Source: Guadua angustifolia (Eukaryota > Streptophyta > Magnoliopsida > Poales > Poaceae). From it: a stretch of 64,000 nucleotides of DNA. Positions within the stretch are counted from its first letter, which is position 1; every line of letters begins with the position of its first letter. The stretch spans positions 81,386,437 through 81,450,436 of the forward strand of contig CM070500.1 in the NCBI GenBank assembly GCA_036346375.1, given 5' to 3'. The notes under the pieces were generated by a model. That model was not told the DNA's origin, ran no database searches, and saw only the letters and a list, made by a program, of their open reading frames with translations. The position numbers and the translations under genes are program-made. Shown here in pieces: positions 34,501-46,393 of the stretch.

Positions 34501-37500
34501 CTCGACAAAAGAATGTTGTCATCTCGATAATTTTTCCCTTTTTTCCTGGACTATTTTTGACCGGTTGGTGGTTTTTGAAAATAAAATAAGTTTATTTTTC
34601 CGAGCACATGCTATTGAAATTCAACCGGCGCAGCGTAGCGCGCTTTTCTACCTAGTTAGCTATGAATGACGAACCTGTGAGGTACGTACCACATAAACTC
34701 AGAACCTATTCCAGCTTAAATTGTGTTACATGTGGGATAAATCTCATGCAAATTATCGATAAACACAAAGTTTGTAAATATATACTTCCAGTCTTCTATT
34801 AGACCAGGTGCACCTAGGGTGCATACTCTACCACGCTACACTACGCCAAGCGGCTGAGGCGTGCGGGCACACTGTACAGCCGTGGCAGCGGCTGGCTGAC
34901 ACGTGCGGCTGCTGCCGCTAGCTGTAGCAGCACACGGGTGCGCAACCACGCGTGCTGGTGGGGGCGAGCATGCCTCCGCCACACGCATAGCCACTGCTAC
35001 CCATACTACACACGTGCTGCCGATGCCCGCACGTAAATCTAACACTATATTTAAAATTTACTAAAAATATAGTATAAATGATTCTAATGTCTTACAAATT
35101 GTATAAACCATTGTAATCGAAATTAATTCAATAAAAAAATTTGAATATTGAAGAAATGATCTCCTTGTGATTTTTCAAATTTTTTTGGGTGCTACCAGTG
35201 CATACCAAGCAACCCACCTGGGCCCACCCATGCTCGGCACGTGTGGCAGCTAGCCCATATACAAGTAGTACCACTTCAGATAGTTATTATTTTAAACATC
35301 AACACTACCTTAAACACAGTTTTAACCACTAATTTCTATTATAATATATTTATAAAATCTAATAAAATTATAATATTATTAAAGCACTTTTCAAGACAAA
35401 ACTACACATATATATAGAACTTTTATATATCCAATTTAAATATTTTTTAAAATTATATGTATAATTTTATTTACCCAATTTAAATATTTTAAAAAATATT
35501 GACAGCCAAATCTTCGAAAATCTGACAGCACTATGTACAAAACAAAAACTACTTGCGACCGCGAAGGGAGTACGCAGAACAAGGACTCAAATTTCGTTTG
35601 GAGAAAAAATACCAGGTATGGTCGAAATTCAAAATTTCGATATTTCAAACAAATTTCGATCAAAATACAAAAAACAAAATTCAAATCCGGTCCGTTTGCC
35701 ATCAAAAAAATCCAAAATTTGGGAAAATTTTGGACGAAATTGCCAAAATTTCATTCGTTTAGCACTGGCTGAAAAGTGGGTCAAACGACGATGAAAAATT
35801 TTGAATTTTTTCTGGAAAGTCCTGACATATTGATGATATTGTCATAAAATTTTAGATGATTATCAAATCTGAGAAATTTTTAAAAATTCAAACATTGCTA
35901 CTATCCTGATAAAACGCTAATGACAGGTTTGAACCGAATGAAAATTAGAACAAACGAGGTTATAAAATTTTGAAATTTTTTGTGGATGGTTCTGACACAT
36001 CCATAATATTCTCATAAAATTTTCAAATGATGATCAAGATGTATAAATTTTTAAAAATTTGAAGAGTGCTACTGTAATGTTAAAAGTCTTACTGGCAAAC
36101 TTGAATGAAAGGAAAAATAGTCCAAAACACGTTAGAAAATTTTTAAAAAATTTTTGAATGGTCCTGATGTATAATTAATGGTTATATAAAATTTTTATAT
36201 GATGATCATGCTTAACGAATTTTTAAAACTTCTAATAGTGCTACATCCTGATAAAAGACCGATGATCAATACATATATTTGCTTTAGCAATCAAAAAAGT
36301 TTAAAATTTTTGAAAATTTTACAAAAGGATGATAAAGAAATGTTTAAGATCTCATAAAAATTTTGAATCATGATCACACTTCAATGAATTTATAAAATTC
36401 TTACAAAGCACAGTAGCATTTATGTTTATTCTTTTTTGGTTTTTGAAATATAATATAACTAATGAAGTTCAGTGTTTACATAGATTTGATTGACCAAACA
36501 AAAAAGTTAATTTTTTTGAAAATTTTATAAAATGGTACTGAGGCAATTCTTAATCTCTCATAAAAATTTTAGATCATAATCACACTCGAGAAAATTTATA
36601 AAAATCTAACAAGGTTACTGTCCCCATTATGTTCATTCCGTTTTTTATTTTTTAAAGGTAACAAATAAAGTCCAATTATTTTTAAAATTTTTCTGTATGA
36701 TCCTACACTACTACATATAGAACCATAAATGTTTTAGATCATTATCAAGCTTGTACAATTTTATAAAAATCTAACAGTGTTTCTACCCAATTTTAAAATG
36801 TCTCAAAAAATTCAGTTTTTCAATAAATTTTCATGAAAGATGACTTTTCTTAAGGGTTATTGGACTAAATCTGGTCAAATCCGGCTCTAAAAAGTTTAAA
36901 AACCGGCTAAAAATCATGAAATTTCGGTAAAATTTGGCAAAATTTCGGTGATTACTGTAGAATTTTTTTTTTTATCCAACTGATAGTCTGGATTTCATGA
37001 TGATATAAAATCCGAAAATTCGGTGAAATTTGTATCGCTGACACAAAAGCAGTAGGCGTAGGCACCTAGCTATAAGCAGGTAGTACACGTATGAGTTGGT
37101 AGTACTTCGAGGCCGCGTCGCATGTGAGCGCACGTGTGGCCCCACGCGCGAACCCCTCTCTATGGCTAGGTAGGGGTCCTTGGCCTGGACCTCCCAAGGT
37201 ATCTATCTTCTATCTGCTGCCTGCACCGGCAAATTTTGAAGATCCAAACCTCGATTCACGAATTATTGGGGGTGTGTGCCCATTCGATCCCACTTCCCAT
37301 TCATTTTCTTGTCCAGAATTTGGTACGTGACATACGTGGGACCTACCTGCGTGTGACTGTTAACAAATTTTTGGAGAAGACTATTTCTTTATGCTCGATG
37401 AAACTTGTGTATTTGGCTAGCTTCAACATCTAACAAACTTGGCAACATATCTTGTGAAAATCTCTTTTATCATGAAAACTTTGTGAAACCATGTATACAA

Positions 37501-40500
37501 GTTTTGAAAAATTCTCAAAAAATTACCGTACGTAGAGGAGGTGAGTTTCTACAATCTAGTAAAATTTGAAGACCAATCACATTTGAAAGATATGAAAAAG
37601 ACAAACAACGAGATGAATGGTGCAGAACAGTGAAAAATCACTATTTAGGTTGGATTTGTCTTTTTCATATCTTTTAAATACAATTGAGTTTTATCTTCAA
37701 ATTTTACAGGATTGTAAAAGCTCACCTTCCCTATATGTAGTATTTTTTTTCAAAACTTGTATATGTAGGCTTTACATAGTTTTCACAATAAAAGGGTTTT
37801 CACTAGATATGTTGCCAACAACTTACCTTCAACTGGGTAGCATCATGAATTAATGTGCTTGTGAAGAGATACAAGGCATGCAAGCAAGAATAGGTAATCA
37901 CCGTCCACCTTTCATTCATACTTTGATATTTACGTTACTATCAAAAGGAAAAAGACCGAAACACCTCCCAACAAATCAACACTCTAGCTAGGCAGGCTCA
38001 GACGATAGTGGCACAAGATGTATTGGTGAGGTGAGTGTGATCTGATCATCTATGCAATGAAGGGGTTGGAGGATCGGAGCAAGTGTTATTTGATATTTTG
38101 CATGGATGAGATTGGTGATCCTTACCTGAAGCTGGTGACCAAGTGGTGGAGAAAGATGGAAGCTTCCAGCCTGGCCAGATCCAGGCCTGGGCACAGCCTC
38201 TGCCCACCACCAAAAGGAGTGAAGCTGCTGGTGCTCATGTCTTTCTCCTGTTGATTGATTTGTTGACCAATTAGCACATTGTTAGGTTTCCTAAATCAAA
38301 TTATAATGGTAAGCTTCCCAAGTAGTTACACCATCATTTTCATCATTATCTTCCTAGATTATTCGTATCACACAGCATTTGAGGCCTTACTGAACAAGTG
38401 TGCCCGAATGAAAATGCCTGTGCTCATGTCCTGCACAGCTCAAGATTCAGACGAGGCAATCACATGACTGATATATAGGCCAAATTTACAAGGCCTATCC
38501 AGTCCGTTTATTCGCTGGGAACTCAGCTGACTGTAGTCCAAATAACTGACTTTAGTCCAAATAACAACTAGGTGTTAGCACACATCATCAAACCCCACTC
38601 ATCAAATCCCTATTAAGCAGGTGTTGCCTAGAGGAGTAGCAATGGGATGAACATCTCTACCAAATGTGGGGCTCATTCTTACCTTCCACCTCCATGGGTT
38701 GAACTTGTAGGGCTCCTCGTAGAGTGCGTCATCCAGGTGGACCGACCGGAAATACACAAACACGCACCACCCCTTGGGGATGAGGTGCCCCTTCACCTCG
38801 ACGTCCCGCACCGCCTTGCGCATGATCCCACTGATGATGTTGCCCATCCGCAGAGTCTCTGTTATAACCTACACTCAAATGCTCCGCTCACGCGAAGTCA
38901 GGAAAGAAAACTGCACAGATCCTAAGGCAACTGCTGTTGTCGCTAGTGTAGAACTACAGAGATGCACATCATGGGGCTAACTGAGTATACTTACATGCTG
39001 TGTGAATGACAAGGACATGTAGTCGGTCCATTGCAAGGTCTCACCCGCGTCGGTTTTTCGCCTCTTGATCTGCATGTTTTCTTCCTGATACCGTCACAAT
39101 GTGGTTGGTGTCATCAATCATCGTTGAAGCAAATGATCACTGAGGTTAAATGTTCTTTTGCTGCCGCGGCAAAATCAAAATAGCAGCTAGGCATGTTGCA
39201 CAACAGTAACAGGCACGCAGAGGTTTCAATGAGTTCATTGTTCACATGGCATCAAAACAGAGAAAGGGTCGACACATGAGTAATTTCTTGGCACTGTAGT
39301 GCTGTAAATGGAAACTAGTAAATGACGTAATGCTGCTTGTGTAAGAGGGCAAGCTAGCTAGGGAATATTATTGCTCTCTTCTAATTTCCACCAAATAAAT
39401 AAAGAAATTTTACAACTTTATTTTTGCCAACAAATGAACTGTATCTAAAAAGTACATCTATACTTTAAACAAAATGCCTGATTAACTGTGGAACTTTGTG
39501 CAATTTAGTTTTTGAAAATTATGGAAATTAACTGTACTCATTGTGCATGTGTTTGTAGGTTCTCATTGCCATCAGATGCACTCTCAGGACAAATTAGCAT
39601 TGTCATCATGTCAGCAAGCGCCAAAAGCTAGGTAGCAAGAATTAGGTGGCATGACAATGTCCACAAAAAGCGGCTAAATACAAAATAACTCGACCAATTA
39701 GTTGACCAAGTAGATGGCACATCATGATACTAAACTTTCTTGAGAGAGAATGTGACTCATTTTGATGATGTGTATGTACCTGACATTAACAATGGTGCAT
39801 ATATGTCTTCTTGCAAAGATTGGGCTACATTTTTTCAGGCACATAAATAATAACAGTAATGCTTAAGATGCCAACAAGAAAGGCATGGACCAAGGTTGGC
39901 ACTATCCTTTATGTGATGATCCCTTCTGCGCACATACGTATCTCACTCTTGTTTGTAGGTTTCTACAATCAAGTTTTGTTAGGGACACAGATCCTCTGCC
40001 ATTAAGGAACTCTGTAGATCCTACACATGCATCTGACAAAACACGAAAAGTTGGATCATGCTCAAATGAGATATTGTTGGTCATGTTCTGTCTGAGAAAA
40101 AAGAATATCCAATTCATGTCTGACTGAGCATGCATGATCCGCTTTGTTCACTTTTGGACAAGGTTGCATCCACACCCATGCTGTTGCTTGAGTAACAACA
40201 GAGGATTCCTAACGTCTTAGGGTTTATGTGGTCAGACTCCAGCCCTGTAGTGTGTAGTTAGTTATCTATTGAACATCGAACCAAGTCCTTGATTGTTATC
40301 AAATGACATATTAGTAAACAGCACCGTCTGAGAGCTCAATTTGCAGGAAATCTTCCTAAAAGCTTACACAGACAACGTAGTTACCTCCAGTTGTTGCAGA
40401 GCCAGGGGGCACTCGCTGAGGAACTTGATGGCAAGCGTGATGAGCACCGGTACGGAGTCCTCCGCCGGGATCATCAGGTCGATCATGTTGTCGGATATCA

Positions 40501-42461
40501 GCTCATCGGTGAGCTGGCCACTGCCATCGCTTATCAGCACATCGACGGCGTCGCGCGGAGGCGCACACCGCCCCTCGCCGTCGAAGATCCTCCTCTTGTC
40601 CTGTATTATCCTCTGCATCAGCCCGGCCATCCTCTTCTTGGCCTGGTGATGGCAGCGAACAGGTACACCAGAACAGAAGCGTGTCAAATAGAAAGAACAA
40701 AGAAAGGTTAATAATCTCTGCAGTGATGCTGATCCTACTTGTCCAATCTGAGTGCCATGGCAGAGGCACAGATGCATGGGAGAGAGAAAGGTCAATGTGT
40801 GTGTGTGTGTGTGTGCAGGTTATGTAGAGAGTGAGTGAGTACCTGGAGGGATCTATAGAGCCTAGTCCCTGGCAGCTTAATGGGAAGGGACATGAGGCCG
40901 ACAATAAATTCCTGGAATTGCTGCTTGAGCTGCTGCATCTCCGGTCCTGCCTCCAGCCCGATCAGACCCCTCACCAGGATTTGGAACACCATCTGCCACA
41001 GCACATCCATTCATTGCTCGGTATGTATATACACACCCTTCTCATTCCTCTCCTTTTTCTTGTAAATTTGTAAGGTTTCGTTTCACCGAGATCTCAGTTT
41101 TGCTTGCCCGGTGACCCCATCCTTAGTGTGGGCCCCACACGAGGGTAGGGAGGGAGGCGTTGCGTTGTGTGTGTGTGTGTGTGGTGTGGTATTGAATGGG
41201 AAGAACATAAGGTAGGCACCAGCAGTGCCCAGCTCCCCCAATCTCATTAAGATACCACACCGGCGCAGCCACAGGCCCACAGCCCCTCTCTCTCTCTAAC
41301 CCACGCTGGAGGTACTAAAATATACATTGATTTAGTACCAAAGTACGAAAGTTTAAAAGTAATTTGGTGGCAGCTATCGATAAGCAGAGGGGGCTGGCTG
41401 GCCCCCACTACTTTTGGGCCCTGGCCTTCCATGGTTACTACTACTTCCGTGCGGTGACACGGCCGCGCACGTGTGCACGCCGGCCTCCGCCTTGGCCTGT
41501 GCGCCGTACGACCACTGCTGCTAGTAATCCAATTCAATCCATCGCAATTCTTCCTCTCATCCTTTCTCACGGATGTGCAGGCACGTCGTAGCTAGACTAG
41601 TGGTAGTACTAGTAGTAAGCAGTAGGCGGCCGGCAATGGAGGAGCAGCGGGGAAATCAATGCGATGGAACATCGGAACAAGGGCACGTACCGCCTTGGCG
41701 TGGTCCTGGATGCGGAGGAGCGCGCCGGGGCCCTGGGCGCGCCAGGCGGCGAGGGCGGTGGCGAGGCGGCGCTGCATGTCGGCGGTGACCTGCGCCTTGA
41801 GCTGCGGCGACTTGAAGAAGGCGCCGATGAGGCCGTGGACGCGGCGCTGCAGGCTGCCGTTGATGAGCAGGATGGACGACTTGCCCATGAGCTCCGTCAG
41901 CGACCGCGGGTACCACGGCACGAACGCGCGCGCGTCGCTCTGCAGCACGAACCGGCTCACCTCCGCGTCCGCCGTCACCACCGTCGCCGACCCGAACAGG
42001 TGTGACCGGAACACCGCGCTCCCGTACCTGCATGCATGCCGATTATTGCCAAAGTAGGGACTACTGTGTCAGTGCCACGCCCCACACGCACAGTGTTAGC
42101 TTCGCTAACTCGGCTCGGCGTGGCCTGGCCATGGCATCGATCGATGCTACGTGTCACACGCACACACACAGACAGAGAGAGAGAGAGAGAAGCATGCTTA
42201 CAGGAGGCGGCGCTTGTCGACGAAGGCCTCGGGGCTGGCGGAGTAGGCGCAGGAGACGAAGTCCAACGTCTCGCCGACGAGCGGCCACCCAAAGCTGCCG
42301 GGAGGGAGCTGGGCCTCCTTCTTCCTCGGCCGCCTTCTTGGCCTCGCCATGGCCGGCAGCAGCCTGCAAGACAACACCCACAGGACGGCGGCCGCCAGGA
42401 GCGCGACGGCCGCCGTGCAGGCCGGCGCCGCCCAAGAAACGGCGGCATCGGTCGTCGACAT
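31575..42461 (-). CDS. CYP90D2: Brassinosteroid biosynthetic cytochrome P450, CYP90D2-like (rice D2)
   Basis: Eight exons, minus strand: 42461-42202, 42027-41691, 40992-40843, 40642-40385, 39084-38995, 38868-38683, 38247-38126 and 31662-31575. All are GT-AG; total 1491 nt, 496 residues. The N-terminus has a membrane anchor at about residues 12-32, then a basic stretch and a proline hinge (PPGSFGWP). The I-helix reads AEDS at 309-312, the K-helix ETLR at 369-372, and the haem loop PFGGGQRLCPG with the ligand Cys446. The protein ends RGMPIRVTSRD. Rice D2 acts in brassinosteroid synthesis in the ER; it was first assigned to C-3 oxidation and later to C-23 hydroxylation. The last exon is 6463 bp beyond exon 7, across a transposon-filled intron, yet frame and splice sites are preserved. 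A CATATAGG sequence about 120 bp upstream of the start could be the TATA box. Confidence 0.93.
32140..32431 (-). mobile_element. Tourist-like MITE, same family as 24610-24921
   Basis: Read on the minus strand it begins GGACCTGTTTGGAGGAGC, followed by a T run, GAAAAAGCTGCTTTTTAG and AGGTTGAAAAGCTG. This matches the order of the copy in RH20 intron 2. The lower boundary is uncertain. Confidence 0.6.
32903..33200. mobile_element. MITE with AGGTGTGTTTGGCAG ends
   Basis: The left end AGGTGTGTTTGGCAGCGCTC and the complemented right end AGGTCTGTTTGACAGAGCTC match at 17 of 20 positions. No clear target duplication was seen. Confidence 0.6.
34600..34655 (+). mobile_element. Helitron 3' terminus
   Basis: GGCGCAGCGTAGCGCGC can form a short GC hairpin, followed by TTTTCTAC and the terminal CTAG before T. 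The upstream sequence (about 33800-34600) has the purine-rich 'AGGTCC' style of the Helitron at 48981-49520, but no 5' TC end could be fixed. Confidence 0.5.
35258..35570. mobile_element. Stowaway-type MITE in CYP90D2 intron 7
   Basis: The right end ACTACTTGCGACCGCGAAGGGAG is followed by TA. The interior (ATTATAATATATTTATAAAA, CTTTTCAAGACAAAACTACA) parallels the element at 51505-51760. The left end is worn. Confidence 0.65.
35580..37040 (-). mobile_element. Non-autonomous relative of the 10540-16293 hAT element
   Basis: The ends are CAAGGACTCAAATTTCG and, complemented, CAGCGATACAAATTTCACC; both resemble the termini of the 5.75 kb hAT element. The flanks ACGCAGAA and ACACAAAA match at six of eight bases. 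Around 35880-35960 its complement shares TTTTATnAGGATAGTAG and the preceding CATTCnGTTCAAA with 15900-15965. It has no coding sequence. Confidence 0.65.
40796..40816. repeat. GT dinucleotide microsatellite in CYP90D2 intron 3
   Basis: About nine GT units. A second GT run lies at 41165-41183 in intron 2 and an AG run at 42172-42191 in intron 1. Confidence 0.85.
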
Positions 42462-42903
42462 GGCGAGAGGTTGCTGTCGCAGTGTATGTGTGTGTGCTCG
42501 CAGCTTCAGCTTGCACCCACCCCGGCTTGCTCTATGGTGGAGAGTGGTGGTGAGCTACGAGAGGACGACAGAGGAGAGGCACCTATATGCAGCGAGTGGG
42601 AAGGGATGGAATTGGCAAGTGCAAAGTACACAAGGGAGGAGAAGAGAAGAGAAGGCGAGGATGTTTTTTGTTTATAATTTAACTGTATGTTTGTTTTTTA
42701 TAGTCCCCACGCCTATGACTATGTATCGTGGCCTTCTTATTGTCGCTCCGTTAAGGTTTTATAAAGTGTATATTTGCAATGATCTCATGTATAAATATAA
42801 GATGTATTTAATATTTTAATATAAAATTAGTGTAATGTTATTTTTATATCTCTAATAAATATCCGTCTTACTTTATATTCTCTGTATGCATGTATTGAAT
42901 ATA

Positions 42904-43485
42904 CTCTCTCCATCCCATAATATAGGGTGCCTAATATTTAGACTCCTAATATTTTTAGATTGAGACCTTCCCAAAAATTTTGAGTCTAAAAATACCTTGT
43001 TCTCCAACAGCCTATATTTTCTCCCAAAAACACCTTTGAATTGGTCCGGGGCCATCCATGCTGAAATAATGTTGATTGGGAGCGCGGACAGAGCGCATAA
43101 AAAGGAGTCGAGTTTTTTTTGGGCGTACAAAATTTGAGGAGCTAGAAAGAGGAACTGTTGAAGTACTTTTTTTGCAATCAAGCCCAAAATCAGGTTTTGG
43201 GAATGGATTTTAGGCACTGTTGGAGATGCTCTAAGTTTTTTCATGCAGTTCCATAATATAGGGCGCCTCTTGATATAGAGTGCACATTTTTCCTATTTAC
43301 CCCTGTGCTCACGCGGTGCATGAGGCCCATAATTAGCGGCGTGCATTAATTAGCTGCAGGCATGCATGTCCTAATAATTAGCGTGCACAATTATTAGGGG
43401 TATTGCTGGAAAAAATTAGCCCGCCATCTCATGCCTAGGTATTGGTAAAAACAATTAGACGGCCTATATTATGGGATGGAGGGAG
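42904..43485. mobile_element. Stowaway/Mariner-like MITE upstream of CYP90D2
   Basis: The left end CTCTCTCCATCCCATAATAT and the complemented right end CTCCCTCCATCCCATAATAT are inverted repeats, flanked by TA on both sides (42902-42903 and 43486-43487). At 582 bp it is long for this class. An internal CCATAATATAGGGCGCC at about 43251 suggests a nested or rearranged copy. It lies about 440 bp 5' of the CYP90D2 start. Confidence 0.75.
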
Positions 43486-43487
43486 TA

Positions 43488-44532
43488 GTTTTTTAAAACT
43501 AATAATTAGAGGTAGTTTGGTCATTATAAATATTTTGTTGATCTATATGTCATGAGAAATATGTGTTGTAAACTTAGAGGGAGGGAATACGATTTTTTTA
43601 ATATTTTGTTCGCTATTTTAGGATTGAGAATTGAGCACGTGTCCCGAGCATAGCCAAGGCGGGTGACGAGTGATGGCTGATACTCGCCTCTTCGTACGTA
43701 GGGGTGCAAGCTGAATAGACAATTTTCATTTGATCGATTCATCGAAGCCATATCTATTATGGCACAATATTACTTAGGGCATCGCCAACAAATCCACCTT
43801 AGTAGTCCCTTAGCCTTGTCACATCGGCAAAAATCTATGTGAAGAAAAGATAACGAGGAGAGGATGTGCTATCTCTTACAAATGCAAGAGAGAATTGGAC
43901 GTGCAAACCATCACACTGGAAAGGGAACGGTCGTGAGGGGGTTGTCATGAGGGGAGAAGTGGTGAAAATAAATAGTCGTAGGAATGATGATAGAGACAAT
44001 TTGTTGGAGATATTATCTCTAGGCGAGGCGAATCTTAGAAACAATCTTAAGAGTAGCAATGTCCTTAGTTATACTCACTCGATTGTTTTAATGTCGTTTT
44101 AGGCTGCGCGGTCGAACTTCTAGAACTTTAACCTTTTATATACAAAGAAGTATTTTCAATCTGTCATGTGCAAATGATATTATTAGATTTGCCTAAAAAT
44201 GCTTCACATGGTTATATTGTTTGTATTTTTGTTAAGATATAATTAGAAAGGTAATTATCAAATGTATGTATGAGAGATCAAACCGTGTCAATATTCAAAT
44301 CAATAAGAAAAAGGGAACAAAAGAAGTTCTATTATTCTATATTTTGTTTATTTTCTTAGGAGTCCCGAGCAGAGCCGAGGCTGGTGTAGAGGTGGGCATC
44401 CGGCCAGGCTTTTTTGCGCCGATCCGAGGCATGGAAGGCACTGACCACCGGCCCAAGACGGCTAAATAGGCTATGCCAACAGCAAGATGATTTCGGCCGT
44501 GTCGAACCAAAACTGCAGATGCAATGCGACAC
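43488..44532. other. Unassigned sequence
   Basis: No gene seen. From 44385 the sequence becomes rich in GGCCGG and CACGACC motifs typical of a GC-rich grass repeat leading into the duplicated block at 44533. Confidence 0.4.
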
Positions 44533-45894
44533 GACCCTATACAGCCATTTGGGCCGGGCTCATGCTAGCACAGCATGCTCTGGGCACGGTGGCCTGAGCG
44601 GCATGGAAGCACGAGGGTGGCACATCAGGCCCGTGCCTGGCTCGACCCGCAGCAGTGCACATGGCACGCAACCAAGCACACGGCTAAGCACATAGCGAAG
44701 GGGGAGGTGTAGGGGCGGGGGAGGCGTTACCTAGCCGGAGGGCACCATCGTGGCAGCCCATCATCGTCGCACGCAAGCCTGCACCGTGTTGCGCCCTTGT
44801 CCTTGCCCCACCTCGCCCACGCCTCGCCAAGCCCCACCCTGTCGCCTCTCGCCTTGCCCGCGCCACACCCCGCATCTGCCGCCCGACACCGTGGCCCACT
44901 TTGCCCGCACCACGTCCTTGCCACGCCCGCCATGGTCCTTGGTGCCACGCCTTGCAGACCACACCCACCCACCGTGGGAGATGAGGGGTGGAGAGTGGAG
45001 GAGGAGGCGGGGTGACAGAGGGGAGGGCACGTGAGTGGAGTGAGAGGAGGGGCCAAGGTGGGGAGCGGAGGGTGGCGGAGGGGCTAAGGGAGGCGGTGGA
45101 GGCGACGGGGCAGGTGGAGGAGGGGGGCGATGAGGGAGAAGGAAGGGACGGAGTGAGGCAAGGCGGTGGAGGGGCAGAGGAGGCAAGGCGACAGGCGTAA
45201 GGCTTGGAGAGGCGGTGATGAGGGTGTGGGTGTGTAGGAGGAGCGGGTGCAGAGGGGGCCGAGCTGGGGAAGGGCACCGGACGGAGGAGTTGAGGGAGCT
45301 AGGGAGGCGGCAGTGGCCGTGGCGAGGCCATGGGGCGGGAGACTGGGAGAGAGCAAAAAAGGAGGGGGCGTGCCTCGACAGGAAAAAAGAGGGGGCGGAC
45401 CACGGCGCGCAATGCCACGACAAAGGCGTGCGTGGCTTAGCGCGCGAACTAGCGTAGCCTAGGCATGCATGGCATGGCATGATCACGTCCTGGGAGCAAG
45501 CCGGCTAGGAGATAGGCTTACACGCGAGCCTAGTGTGTCACAGAGATGAAGAGGGATAAGTGTCATGAAAGGAAAGAGCGTCCTCCGGCAAAATATGCCT
45601 TCAGATGGGGTAGAGAGGCGAGTCTCGCCTAGCGCCTTCCTTTTGGGTTTTTAATTTTTTTTCATTTAAGCTTTTAATTGCAACTAGATATTTCGTGATT
45701 CTCGAAGTATCAAACTAACTCAAAATTTATGAAATTTTTGTATGCGTTCTTGGGTAGTACTTATCTTTCTATAAAATTTTCACATTTTAGCGGCCTTAGG
45801 TTTTTCTTATAAATTCATTTAATATCTCAAATTCAATATAAATTATAGTATTTGATTTTTGCAAAAGTAGCAACCTAGCTCAAAAATTCTTGAA
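44533..45894. repeat. Direct repeat block A, copy 1
   Basis: 1.36 kb, starting GACCCTATA and ending AAAAATTCTTGAA. It closely matches 46394-47790 throughout. The first part is very GC-rich (gives long Pro/Ser/Ala frames with no motif); the last 300 bp is AT-rich. The boundaries are not TG...CA, so an LTR identity is not established. Confidence 0.85.
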
Positions 45895-45911
45895 TACTAC
45901 TTAATATAGAA

Positions 45912-46393
45912 TTCTGCAGACGATGGAACTGTGATAATGGTTGAAAAAGGGCCTACACTTCCGTTTGACAGATCTAGTTCATACAGTGGAGCATTTCTAT
46001 GGCGAATTAAAGCATAATCATGCACAGCAATATGAATTAAAGCAATTACCAGACTACAAATATGTACATGGCCTGAGTTGCAGAGCCAATAAAAGAACCT
46101 ATTAAAACTAACAAATTGGGTGGCAATTGGACCCTCGTTATTTATGGCCCTACTATAGTTCTATTGCACTATTACCGTGTAACTGGTCCCTGCAAGTCGC
46201 ATCTCAGAATAAGGCCACGTTTGCTAGTGTTCATCATCATATTTATCTCCTCTGTTCATGGCATAGTTTGGGAGACCAGATTATGGCACCTCTTGCTTGC
46301 AGGACAGCGTCTAACTATGTTGAAAGGCCCACTGGATTGCATGGCCATTGTGCTCCTGCCGGGTTGCATTTATCACTGGACAGGAAGAAAAAT
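45912..46393. repeat. Block X between the two A repeats
   Basis: 482 bp closely matching 55338-55822: TTCTGCAGAC at the start, GGAGACCAGATTATGGCACC inside, GAAGAAAAAT at the end. No coding potential recognised. Confidence 0.85.

Larger units (their letters stand above)
31663..38125 (-). other. Intron 7 of CYP90D2, 6.46 kb, transposon-rich
   Basis: The donor is GTAAGG after 38126 and the acceptor CAG before 31662. It contains, from low to high coordinate, a Tourist-like MITE, a second MITE, a Helitron end, a Stowaway MITE and a 1.46 kb hAT relative. Positions 33203-34600, 34656-35257 and 37041-38125 hold nothing else I recognise. Confidence 0.85.

Noticed and set aside
41573..42677. Many plus-strand frames of 100-210 codons over CYP90D2 exons 1 and 2
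   Set aside because: Antisense shadows of GC-rich P450 exons; low-complexity Arg/Gly-rich translations.
44684..45486. Long minus-strand frames (up to 241 codons) rich in Pro, Ser and Ala
   Set aside because: They arise in several overlapping frames of a GC-rich repeat with no motif. The second repeat copy has indels that change the frames, so there is no coding constraint.
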